Of a stretch of 64,000 nucleotides of DNA, positions 44,950 through 52,965 are shown piece by piece. A program made the position numbers and the translations under genes. The DNA is taken from the NCBI GenBank assembly GCA_035441325.1, contig DAOROA010000020.1:9221-73220 (forward strand). Reading direction: 5' to 3'. The notes beneath the pieces are model-generated. The model searched no databases, was not told where the DNA came from, and worked only from the letters and a program-made list of their open reading frames with translations. How positions within the stretch are numbered: the stretch's first letter is position 1; each line of letters begins with the position of its first letter. This DNA is from Competibacter_A sp002352125. Its GTDB lineage: Bacteria; Pseudomonadota; Gammaproteobacteria; Competibacterales; Competibacteraceae.

Positions 44950-46307
44950 GAACCGGCCGGCCGCGTCGAACCGCTTGGCGCAGCTTGAGCGGCCTGTCCG
45001 CCGCCGACGATGACCGTGATCAGCTTGTCCGGTTGAATGCGTCGCTGCCAGGCGGTCTTGGTCTGTTCTAGCGTGATGCCGTTCATGGTATCGATGTAGT
45101 TCTGCAAATAATCCAGCGGCAGCCCGTAAAACGCGATCAGCCCCAGCGCACCGGCCAGTTTGCCGTTGCCGGCGAGATCGAGCGCGAAGCCACCAGTGAT
45201 GTTCTGCCGCGCTTCCTCCAACGCTTGCGCGCCGGGACCGTTGGCGGTGAACTCGCGCAAGGCGGTTTGAGCGACTTGGAGAGCGGTCTCGACTTGGTCG
45301 TTGCGGGTCTGCAGGTTGATCAAAAACGGACCGGCTTGTCGCATCGGGGAAAAAGCGCTGTAGGCGCCGTAGGCCAAGCCGCGCTTCTCGCGAATTTCCT
45401 GGGAGAGTTGCGACACCAGGCCGTTACCGCCCAGTACGTGGTTGCCTAGATAGAGCGCGTAATAATCTGGATCGGCACGATTCACTCCGACTTGACCGAT
45501 GAGGATGTGGCTCTGGCTAGAGGGATAGGGGATGCGGATGGTCCGGCTGGCCGAAACCGGAGGGACCGGCGGAGGTGGCGGGGCCGCTTCGCCCAGCACC
45601 AAGCCGCCGGCCAAAACATTGGCCAGTTGCTCGGCAGCGGGCCGATCCAGATCGCCGACGATGGTCACCGCCGCGTTGGCGGCAACGTAACAACGGCGCC
45701 AAAAATTTTGGATGTCGGCGCGAGTGATGGCGTTCACGCTGGCGGTGGTGCCTTCGGGTGGCGAACCGTAAGGATGATCGCCGTACAGCGCCTTGTAAAA
45801 GGCATCTTGGGCGATGGCGCCGGGCGACTGGGCGCGCTCCTGGAGCGCCGTCAACATTTGCTTGCGCACCCGTTCCACGGCATCCGGCGCGAAGGCCGGC
45901 TCTTTCAGCAGCCGGGCGACGGTTTCGACGGCGGGCTGCAGATAGCGCGGATCGACGAGACTGCGCAGCGATACCCAAGCCGAATCGCGCCGCGAACCGG
46001 TGCTCAGTTGGGCGCCGGTTCGATCCAGCCGGTCGGCGATAACATCTGCCGACCAATCGCCCGCCCCTTCCTCCAGTAGCGCGTTCGTCAACATCGCCAA
46101 TCCAGGGTGCTCGCCATCGCGGATCGATCCGGCGTTGAACAGGACTTGCGCGTCCACCATCGGCAGTTCCCGCGCAGGGATGAAGTAGACTGGCACACCG
46201 TTGGTGGTACGCCAGCTCTGGATAGCCGGCACGGCGGCGGCCAGACCGGACGCCGACAGCAGCACGATAGCGAACAGCGTTGATAGCAAGATTTTCGGAT
46301 TCGACAT
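44946..46307 (-). CDS. M16 peptidase-like subunit, non-catalytic
   Basis: 453 residues with a signal peptide (LFAIVLLSASGLAAAV). It has the M16 fold (VLFNAGSIRDGEHPGLAMLTNALLEEGA where the zinc site would be) but the HxxEH motif is absent: the equivalent stretch reads LAMLTNALLEEG. The C-terminal half retains REKRGLAYGAYS, the substrate-side R/Y motif. It probably pairs with the catalytic M16 gene 60 bases upstream in a periplasmic heterodimer. Confidence 0.88.
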   Translation of the reverse strand: MSNPKILLSTLFAIVLLSASGLAAAVPAIQSWRTTNGVPVYFIPARELPMVDAQVLFNAGSIRDGEHPGLAMLTNALLEEGAGDWSADVIADRLDRTGAQLSTGSRRDSAWVSLRSLVDPRYLQPAVETVARLLKEPAFAPDAVERVRKQMLTALQERAQSPGAIAQDAFYKALYGDHPYGSPPEGTTASVNAITRADIQNFWRRCYVAANAAVTIVGDLDRPAAEQLANVLAGGLVLGEAAPPPPPVPPVSASRTIRIPYPSSQSHILIGQVGVNRADPDYYALYLGNHVLGGNGLVSQLSQEIREKRGLAYGAYSAFSPMRQAGPFLINLQTRNDQVETALQVAQTALREFTANGPGAQALEEARQNITGGFALDLAGNGKLAGALGLIAFYGLPLDYLQNYIDTMNGITLEQTKTAWQRRIQPDKLITVIVGGGQAAQAAPSGSTRPAGS

Positions 46308-46327
46308 GACGGATATTGTCCTGATCT

Positions 46328-46353
46328 CCCCTCGCCCGCCAGCGGGAGAGGGG
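46328..46353. repeat. GC-rich two-arm hairpin between M16 genes
   Basis: CCCCTC-G-CCCGC-CA-GCGGG-A-GAGGGG: an 11-bp stem with one mismatch in the 60-base gap between the two M16 genes. A hairpin of similar composition is at 56277-56321. They may be REP-like elements or RNA stabilisers. Confidence 0.4.
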
Positions 46354-46367
46354 TCGGGGGTGAGGGT

Positions 46368-47744
46368 CTAGCGGATCGCGTGATCCGTCGCGGGACCGGG
46401 TGCGGCCGGGCGGCGGCCATCCAGCGGCAAGGGTTCTAGCGTCGCCACCGTCAACCGGTCGTCGATCAGATACTTGCGAGCGACTTCGCGAACCTGTTCC
46501 GGCGTCACCGCCTGAATTCGTTGCACGTAATCGTCGAGCTTGCTCCAGCCCAAACCGACGGTTTCCAAAGTCCCCAGCCGCATCCCCTGATAGAACATCG
46601 AGTCCCGCCGGTAAACGTCGGCGGCGACCACTTGCGCCACCACGCGCTCCAGTTCGTCGGTGCCGACCAAATCCTCGCGCAGTCGCGCCACTTCGGCGCG
46701 CAGGGCCTGCTCCAGCTCGGCGCTGGTACGGCCCGGTGCGGGATTGCCCGCTAACACGAACAATTCATCCAGCCGGGAAACCGGGCTATAGCTGGTGCCA
46801 GCGGCGACAGCAACTTGATCGCCGCGAACGAGATTCCGGCTGAGGCGAGAACTGGTGCCGCCATCGAGAACACCGTCCAGTACCGCCAGCGCATACGGCT
46901 CCCAGTCTTCTGCGGCGGTTTTCAGGGTTGGCGCCTTGTAACCCAAGGCCACGTAGGGCACTTCGGCGGGGGCTTTGACCACGATCCGCCGCTCGCCCTG
47001 TTGCGGGACTTCCGCCGCTGGTTTGAGCGATGCGAGCGTGCTGGGCTGCAACGGACCAAAGTGTTTTTCGGCCAATTCGCGAACCTTGGCAGGATCCACG
47101 TCGCCAACCACTACCAACGTGGCGTTGTTCGGGGCGTACCACCGCTGATACCAGCTTTTCAGGTCATCTGGAGTAATGGACTGAATATCTTGCATCCAGC
47201 CGATAACCGGATGGCGGTAAGGGCTGGTCACGTAGGCGGCGGCCATGAATTGTTCTTGCGTCAGCGATTCGGGTTGATCGTCGGTACGCAACCGGCGCTC
47301 CTCGGCGACCACCTGCGTTTCCTTGGCAACCTCTTCCGGTTTCAGCAGCAGATGGCGCATCCGGTCGGCTTCCAGACGGAAACTGGTTTCCAGCCGGTCC
47401 TTTTCCAGCGTTTGAAAATAGGCGGTGTAATCGTGGCTGGTGAAAGCGTTTTCGTCCCCGCCGTTGGCGGCGATGATGCGGGAAAACTCGCCGCCCGGCA
47501 CGTCGGGGGTGCCTTTGAACATCATGTGCTCCAGCAGGTGAGAGATGCCGGTCAGGCCGCTGGGTTCATAGCTGGAGCCGACTTTGTACCAGATCTGGGA
47601 AACCACCACTGGCGCGCGGTGATCTTCGCGCACCAGCACTTTCAGGCCGTTGGCGAGGGTGAATTCGTGGACAGGCGCCGCCGCGAAACTTGCGGGGACC
47701 AGCGCCAGCCAAAGGGCTGCGATAATGATCCAATTGCTCGACAT
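46368..47744 (-). CDS. M16 zinc metallopeptidase, catalytic subunit
   Basis: 458 residues with signal peptide (IIAALWLALVPASFA). The inverted zinc motif HxxEH is H69-L-L-E-H73, and the distal glutamate is in ETQVVAEERR (about 148). Periplasmic insulinase-type peptidase, partner of the following non-catalytic M16 gene. Substrate unknown. Confidence 0.92.
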   Translation of the reverse strand: MSSNWIIIAALWLALVPASFAAAPVHEFTLANGLKVLVREDHRAPVVVSQIWYKVGSSYEPSGLTGISHLLEHMMFKGTPDVPGGEFSRIIAANGGDENAFTSHDYTAYFQTLEKDRLETSFRLEADRMRHLLLKPEEVAKETQVVAEERRLRTDDQPESLTQEQFMAAAYVTSPYRHPVIGWMQDIQSITPDDLKSWYQRWYAPNNATLVVVGDVDPAKVRELAEKHFGPLQPSTLASLKPAAEVPQQGERRIVVKAPAEVPYVALGYKAPTLKTAAEDWEPYALAVLDGVLDGGTSSRLSRNLVRGDQVAVAAGTSYSPVSRLDELFVLAGNPAPGRTSAELEQALRAEVARLREDLVGTDELERVVAQVVAADVYRRDSMFYQGMRLGTLETVGLGWSKLDDYVQRIQAVTPEQVREVARKYLIDDRLTVATLEPLPLDGRRPAAPGPATDHAIR

Positions 47745-47873
47745 GAGGTCTCCGGGTTTGGCTGATTCCGAGGGTCGATTCCGGTCGTTTGGCAGCGGGT
47801 GGGGGCAAGGGTTCCGGCCACCCCTCGCCGCGCACCATTCCCGCGCTTGGCCCTGCTGCCAGGCGACGGACCG

Positions 47874-49559
47874 CTACTCGATAACCACATTCTGCCCGGC
47901 TTCCACCACGATGTTTTCCACCGTGAAGTTGGGATATTTCAGCTTGTAGGTTCCGGGGGCAACCTGAGTGTTGCTGCCGCACCCGTAGCAGAAATCGGCT
48001 TTTTCCTCGCTCGTCTGCTGGTCGAGAATTTGCACGAGACTGCCCCTGTCGGTAAAGTTTTTGATCTCGATGATTCCAGAAACAGTATTTGCGTCGACGA
48101 CCTTTTTCTCTCCGCCGGTCAATTCGATCCCATCGATTGTAAAATTATGGAACTTCAGTTTATAGGTCCCGGGAGGAACTTGGGTGTTGCTACCGCATCC
48201 GTTGCAGAAGGAGGCTTTTTTCTCCCCCGTTTGTTGATCGAGGATTTCCACGGAACCGGTCATATTGTTTTTGATCTCGATGATTCCAGAAACAGTATTT
48301 GCGTCGACGACCTTTTTCTCTCCGCCGGTCAATTCGATCCCATCGATTGTAAAATTATGGAACTTCAGTTTATAGGTCCCGGGAGGAACTTGGGTGTTGC
48401 TACCGCATCCGTTGCAGAAGGAGGCTTTTTTCTCCCCCGTTTGTTGATCGAGGATTTCCACGGAACCGGTCATATTGTTTTTGATCTCGATGATTCCAGA
48501 AACAGTATTTGCGTCGACGACCTTTTTCTCTCCGCCGGTCAATTCGATCCCATCGATTGTAAAATTATGGAACTTCAGTTTATAGGTCCCGGGAGGAACT
48601 TGGGTGTTGCTACCGCATCCGTTGCAGAAGGAGGCTTTTTTCTCCCCCGTTTGTTGATCGAGGATTTCCACGGAACCGGTCATATTGTTTTTGATCTCGA
48701 TTGTTCCGATTTCTGGCCGTTGGACTTTAATAACTTTTTGACTGATTGTGACTTCTGGTTTTTTCGGTGGTGTCTCGATTTTTTTCACCACTTCCTGTTT
48801 CACTTCGGTCAAGGCGTCTTTCAACTGCTCGGCGTTGTTAGCGGTGAAGTATTTGCCATTTCCCGCCTTGGCGATGCATATCAGTTGCTGCTGTTCCTTC
48901 TTCGCCACGTCGAAGCCGACGACGTGGACTTTGAGCTTGACGCCCTGCTGCACCAGGCTCCCCACCGCCGCGCAGGGATCGCCCTTGCAGGTCTCCTCGC
49001 CGTCGCTGACCAGCACAACGGTGGTTTCCTGCTCGGCGGTCTTGAGTTGTTCGGCGGCCACTTGCAGCGCCTGGGTGATCGGGGTCATGCCTTTGGGGTC
49101 AATGGTTTGAACTCGTTGGATCAGGGCGGTCTTGTCCACTTGACCGACCGGGGCCATCACTTCGATGTCGTTGCAGTCGCCCTTGGTGTGGTGGCCGTAG
49201 ACTTCCAGGCCCACCCGGATCGTCGCCGGCAAGTCGCGCAGCAGGTTGCTCATCACCTCCTTGGCGATGACGATCTTCTCCCGGTTGTCGATCTTGGCTT
49301 TCATGCTGCCAGAGGCGTCGAGGATGAACAGCACGCCGGGGGCGTTCGCCGCGCCGTTCGCCGCCGCCTGGGTGGGCAGGGCCGTGGCGTTGCTGGGATT
49401 GGCCGGGTCGATCTGCTGAGGCTTACGCGCCGCCTCCGGCGACGACGAGGTGTAATGCACCTGCCCCTTCTCATCCGTCCATTTATACAGATCGGCAGCG
49501 CTCGCCGTAGCCAGAGACGCTAAGGCGGCAAGGCTGGCTAAAACCACACGGTGTTTCAT
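47874..49559 (-). CDS. Secreted von Willebrand factor A protein with C-terminal tandem repeats
   Basis: 561 residues from ATG 49559, behind AGGAGAG. A signal peptide leads to a DUF4124-like segment (DLYKWTDEKGQVHYTSSSPE, 23-42), then a vWA domain with a complete MIDAS (DASGSM 81-86; later MTPI and SDGEE). From about 290 there are four 70-residue beta-rich units, each with a Cys pair (FCNGCGSNTQ) and a PPGTYKLKF motif resembling PEGA-type modules. The first three are identical at DNA level; the last is divergent. It lies downstream of a Ser/Thr kinase gene. Confidence 0.87.
   Translation of the reverse strand: MKHRVVLASLAALASLATASAADLYKWTDEKGQVHYTSSSPEAARKPQQIDPANPSNATALPTQAAANGAANAPGVLFILDASGSMKAKIDNREKIVIAKEVMSNLLRDLPATIRVGLEVYGHHTKGDCNDIEVMAPVGQVDKTALIQRVQTIDPKGMTPITQALQVAAEQLKTAEQETTVVLVSDGEETCKGDPCAAVGSLVQQGVKLKVHVVGFDVAKKEQQQLICIAKAGNGKYFTANNAEQLKDALTEVKQEVVKKIETPPKKPEVTISQKVIKVQRPEIGTIEIKNNMTGSVEILDQQTGEKKASFCNGCGSNTQVPPGTYKLKFHNFTIDGIELTGGEKKVVDANTVSGIIEIKNNMTGSVEILDQQTGEKKASFCNGCGSNTQVPPGTYKLKFHNFTIDGIELTGGEKKVVDANTVSGIIEIKNNMTGSVEILDQQTGEKKASFCNGCGSNTQVPPGTYKLKFHNFTIDGIELTGGEKKVVDANTVSGIIEIKNFTDRGSLVQILDQQTSEEKADFCYGCGSNTQVAPGTYKLKYPNFTVENIVVEAGQNVVIE
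48061..48690 (-). repeat. Three perfect 210-bp tandem repeats
   Basis: Blocks 48061-48270, 48271-48480 and 48481-48690 are identical base for base by direct comparison, and match continues into about 11 bases beyond. Each encodes one 70-residue unit in frame. The block looks less GC-rich than flanking coding DNA. Perfect identity over 630 bases implies very recent duplication or ongoing gene conversion. Confidence 0.97.
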
Positions 49560-49940
49560 GCTTTTCTCTCCTCTCTGCAATCAATTTTCAAGATGGAAAT
49601 CGCTGTACCCTAAAAAATCAAGACCCCTTTTCGAGGATAGAACCTCATTCAGATATAGCCCAACTACATTTTGCTCGATTCATGCGGGCTATCCGAATTA
49701 TCCAAGCGGCTTATGAGCAAAAGCGATGCCACGATAGGTAGAAGGAGTCGATAGAGCAAAACCCGATCAATTTCCTCGCCTTGAACGGCATTCTCTTACT
49801 AAGAAAAAAGTCAAAATCGGTTCAAAGTGAACTCAAATCTTTCAAAATAAATGGCAAAAGATCAAATTGGCCGTTGCTTTTTACCTTTATATCGATTGCC
49901 CCCATTCGGCCCATCCCATTGACGCGAGCAGCGATTGCCA
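49560..49940. other. AT-rich intergenic region between Ser/Thr kinase and VWA genes
   Basis: 381 bases, clearly richer in A and T than its surroundings. It probably holds the VWA gene's promoter, but I found no confident -35/-10 pair. A plus-strand open frame from 49781 has no family resemblance and runs into antisense of the kinase gene, so I do not call it. No RNA gene seen. Confidence 0.55.
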
Positions 49941-51716
49941 TTAACGGGCTACGATCCGGCTGCAGTTCGGTCGAACCAGAGTCACGTTCTGTGAAGAATA
50001 GTCCACCACCAGCGACCGGGTCGCGGGGTCGCGCCAATGGTCGGCCTGTTGAAAGCTCAGCTGGACCTCATTGCCTTGCGCCTCCGCCTGCCAATCCTGA
50101 ATCTGCACTTGATTCTGGGTTCGCGTCCGGAATTTTTCTTGCAGCGCCACCGCCTGTGAGTCCGAGCGCACGTAACCCAATTCCCGCAGCAGGTTGAGAT
50201 CCCCCGCTTCCAAAGCGCGCCGATACGCTTCCAGCCATTGCCGCACCTCGGTCTCGGAGGGCGGTGCCGGGCTAACCGAAACCTCCCAGTTCGCACCCGT
50301 CACTTCGTCTCCGCTCGCCGCGACCCGAACGGTGTGCTGGCCTGTCGCATGCCCCGCGAAGCGCAACCGCCGTCCCTCTTCCGGTTGGCGTTGCCCGTCG
50401 ATCCACCAGGCGTAGCGCCCGGATGAATCGTCATTCACCGCAAAGACTTGCGTTTCGCACGCCTTGAGCGCGATCCGGCCGGCCGGCGGCGTCACCGGCA
50501 AGGGTGGCGCGGATTTCGGAGCTTCGACGGCGGCGACCGGCGGGTGGATCGCTGGCGGCGCGACTGGTTGAACGGGTGGGCGGGTTGCCTGTGTTTCGGT
50601 AGATTTAATGGCGACGGGCGGTTCGGTTGGTGCAATCGGCCGCAGCGCGGGAAGAGGATGATTTTCGGCGGCTTTAGTCGGTTGGTCGAGTTGCGGCGGT
50701 CTCTCCCCGCCTGGACTTGGGCGAGATGGCGGTGGCGACACAGGGAAGGTCGAGGCCAGTCGCCGCTCGATGAAGCGGGTGATTTCGCCGCGCCAAGGCG
50801 ATTCCCATATCCACGCCAGCGCCGCCAGCGCCGCCAGCACCACGCCGCCCATCGATACGGCCCGCGCCAGTTCGCCCCAGCGGGTTACGGGCACTTTGGC
50901 CAGCGCATCGAGCCATTCCGCAACCGAATCGTAGCGCCGGTCCCGGTCCTTCGCGATGGTCTTGGTGATCAACCGCCGGAAGGCTTTGGGCACCGGCCGT
51001 TCGAACTCCGGCTTGTAATCGCCACGTTCATAGAGTTGTTTGCCGATGATGGCTTCTTTGGACAGATCCGCAAAGAACCGGCGACCGGCGACCATCTCGT
51101 ACATCACCAGCCCCAGCGAAAACAGATCGGTCCGTCCGTCCAGCGTCGCGTCGCCGCGCAGTTGCTCGGGGGAGCTGTAAGCGACCGTGCCGATGAAGGC
51201 GCCGGTGCGGGTATAGTGGGTTTTCTGCCGATCCAGCAGCTTGGCGATCCCGAAGTCCAACACCACCACGCGACCGGTGCCGTCTTCGAGCATGATGTTG
51301 TGGGGTTTGATATCGCGATGGATGACCGGCGGTTGTTGGGCGTGGGCGTAGGCCAGCGCTTGGCCGACTTGGGCGCCAATGGCCAGCACGCGGGGCAAAG
51401 GCAGAGGGCTTTCCTTTTGCAGAATTTCGTGCAGACTCCGCCCTTGAACGAACTCCATGACAAAGTAGGGACGGCCTTGCTCTTGGTCGATGTCGAACAC
51501 CTGGATGACGTGCGGATGTCGCAGCCGGGCCATGACGCGCGCTTCGTTGTAAAACCGCCCCATGGCCCCGACCGTTTCCTCCGCCTCGATCAGTTCGGGC
51601 CGCAGCATCTTCATCGCGAAAATCGAATCCAGTTCGAGGTGGCGGACCTGATACACGACCCCCATGCCGCCCCGGCCCAACTCCCCCAGCACTTCGTATT
51701 TTTCGGCGATAATCAT
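49941..51716 (-). CDS. Membrane Ser/Thr protein kinase (PknB-like) with extracytoplasmic domain
   Basis: 591 residues from ATG 51716, chosen for an AGGG ribosome site; ATG 51734 is six codons earlier. The kinase domain has GRGGMG (15-20), Lys36, HRDIKPHN (Asp135), DFG (154-156) and the activation segment ending in SSPEQL. One membrane segment spans about 287-304. The outer part has a Pro-rich stalk, an Ig-like sensor region (AWWIDGQRQPEEGRRL) and a C-terminal SnoaL-like segment (WLEAYRRALEAGDLNLL). Divergent from ftsY. Confidence 0.9.
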   Translation of the reverse strand: MIIAEKYEVLGELGRGGMGVVYQVRHLELDSIFAMKMLRPELIEAEETVGAMGRFYNEARVMARLRHPHVIQVFDIDQEQGRPYFVMEFVQGRSLHEILQKESPLPLPRVLAIGAQVGQALAYAHAQQPPVIHRDIKPHNIMLEDGTGRVVVLDFGIAKLLDRQKTHYTRTGAFIGTVAYSSPEQLRGDATLDGRTDLFSLGLVMYEMVAGRRFFADLSKEAIIGKQLYERGDYKPEFERPVPKAFRRLITKTIAKDRDRRYDSVAEWLDALAKVPVTRWGELARAVSMGGVVLAALAALAWIWESPWRGEITRFIERRLASTFPVSPPPSRPSPGGERPPQLDQPTKAAENHPLPALRPIAPTEPPVAIKSTETQATRPPVQPVAPPAIHPPVAAVEAPKSAPPLPVTPPAGRIALKACETQVFAVNDDSSGRYAWWIDGQRQPEEGRRLRFAGHATGQHTVRVAASGDEVTGANWEVSVSPAPPSETEVRQWLEAYRRALEAGDLNLLRELGYVRSDSQAVALQEKFRTRTQNQVQIQDWQAEAQGNEVQLSFQQADHWRDPATRSLVVDYSSQNVTLVRPNCSRIVAR

Positions 51717-51793
51717 GGTTTGATAACCCTGCATCCTAACCCCGCATACAATAGACCATCGCTAAAGCGGCGCTAACCGATCCAGATCATTCC

Positions 51794-52879
51794 ATGACCG
51801 ACCCCAAACACGACTCCTCCAATCCTTCGCCTGCATCCGAGACGCCGGAGCGCAAAAAATCCGGCCTGTTCGAAGTCCTGAACCGGCCGATCCACTTCCC
51901 GTTTCGCAAGGACCGCGCGCCGGAGGCGACGTCCGTCGAGCCGGCCGAACCCAAACCGCAACGGTTTGCCCGGCTGCGGAATCGGCTGCGGCGCACCCGT
52001 CAAGGCTTGGTTGGCGGGCTGGCCGGCTTGTTCGCTGGCCGGAAGCTGGACGACGAGGCGCTGGAAGAGCTGGAAAGCCGGCTGTTGCTGGCCGACGTCG
52101 GCGTGGACGTCACCAACCATCTCATCAAACGGTTGACCGAGCGGGTATCGCGCCAGCAGTTAAGCGACATACCAGCATTGCTTCAAGCGTTGCGCGACGA
52201 ACTGTTGGCCATTCTTTCCGCTTGCCAACGGCCGTGGCAACCTAGCGAATCCCGGCCTTACGTGATTTTGACGGTCGGGGTCAACGGCGTCGGCAAAACC
52301 ACCACCATCGGCAAGCTGGCCAAAAAACTCCAGAACGATGGCCATTCCGTGCTGCTGGCGGCCGGCGATACCTTCCGCGCCGCCGCCGTCGAGCAATTGC
52401 AGGTTTGGGGCGAGCGCAACCAGATCGCGGTGATCGCTCAACAGAGCGGCGCCGATTCCGCCTCGGTGATCTACGACGCCATTCAAGCCGCCAAGGCCCG
52501 GCAAGTGGACGTGGTAATCGCCGATACCGCCGGCCGGCTGCACACCCAATCGAACCTGATGGAGGAACTCAAAAAAATCAAGCGGGTCATGGGCAAGGTG
52601 GACGCCGCCGCACCGCACGAGGTGCTGTTGGTGGTGGACGCCAGCACCGGCCAGAACGCGCTCAACCAAGCCGTGCAGTTTCACGAAGCGGTCGGCGTGA
52701 CTGGCCTGATCCTGACCAAGCTGGACGGCACCGCCAAAGGCGGCATCGCCTTCGCCATCGCCCGCCGATTGGGGCTACCGATTCGTTTCATCGGCGTCGG
52801 GGAAAGCATCGACGATCTGCGCGAGTTCGACGCCGCCGAGTTCGTCGCCGCATTGCTGGATGAAGAAATCGACGGTTAA
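51794..52879 (+). CDS. ftsY: Signal recognition particle receptor FtsY
   Basis: 361 residues: a charged A domain (1-80), N domain (80-150) and SRP GTPase G domain with GVNGVGKTT (162-170), DTAGR, and TKLDGTAKGG. It docks SRP-ribosome complexes at the membrane. In E. coli ftsE and ftsX lie between ftsY and rpoH; here rpoH follows directly. Confidence 0.96.
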   Translation: MTDPKHDSSNPSPASETPERKKSGLFEVLNRPIHFPFRKDRAPEATSVEPAEPKPQRFARLRNRLRRTRQGLVGGLAGLFAGRKLDDEALEELESRLLLADVGVDVTNHLIKRLTERVSRQQLSDIPALLQALRDELLAILSACQRPWQPSESRPYVILTVGVNGVGKTTTIGKLAKKLQNDGHSVLLAAGDTFRAAAVEQLQVWGERNQIAVIAQQSGADSASVIYDAIQAAKARQVDVVIADTAGRLHTQSNLMEELKKIKRVMGKVDAAAPHEVLLVVDASTGQNALNQAVQFHEAVGVTGLILTKLDGTAKGGIAFAIARRLGLPIRFIGVGESIDDLREFDAAEFVAALLDEEIDG

Positions 52880-52906
52880 CGAAGCTGACGGGAACTTATC
52901 GCTGAT

Positions 52907-52933
52907 TTGGCACTCTTAGGACGGGAGTGCTAA
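52907..52933. promoter_or_regulatory. CIRCE operator (HrcA site) upstream of rpoH
   Basis: TTGGCACTC (52907-52915), nine bases, GAGTGCTAA (52925-52933). This is the CIRCE inverted repeat TTAGCACTC-N9-GAGTGCTAA with one mismatch. HrcA binds CIRCE to repress chaperone genes; here it sits 33 bases before the rpoH start and covers its promoter. Confidence 0.88.
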
Positions 52934-52936
52934 AAT
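52907..52936 (+). promoter_or_regulatory. rpoH: Sigma-70 promoter of rpoH, overlapped by CIRCE
   Basis: TTGGCA (52907-52912), 18-base spacer, TAAAAT (52931-52936), each five of six bases from consensus. The CIRCE arms coincide with the -35 and -10 boxes, so repressor binding would exclude RNA polymerase. Confidence 0.65.
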
Positions 52937-52965
52937 TAACGAGTGACGAATTTAGGGAGAAGTTG

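Noticed and set aside
48061..48690. CRISPR-like array
   Set aside because: Units are 210 bp, contiguous, without spacers and in frame within a coding sequence.
47799..49523. 574-codon open frame on the plus strand across the VWA gene
   Set aside because: Antisense shadow created by the 210-bp repeats; the minus-strand frame has signal peptide, vWA domain, MIDAS and ribosome site.
49781..50197. 138-codon plus-strand frame in the kinase/VWA gap
   Set aside because: No recognisable domain, no good ribosome site, and its second half is antisense to the kinase C-terminus.
52927..52965. GTG 52927 as rpoH start
   Set aside because: It lies inside the CIRCE arm and upstream of the inferred transcript start; ATG 52966 has a ribosome site and matches family length.
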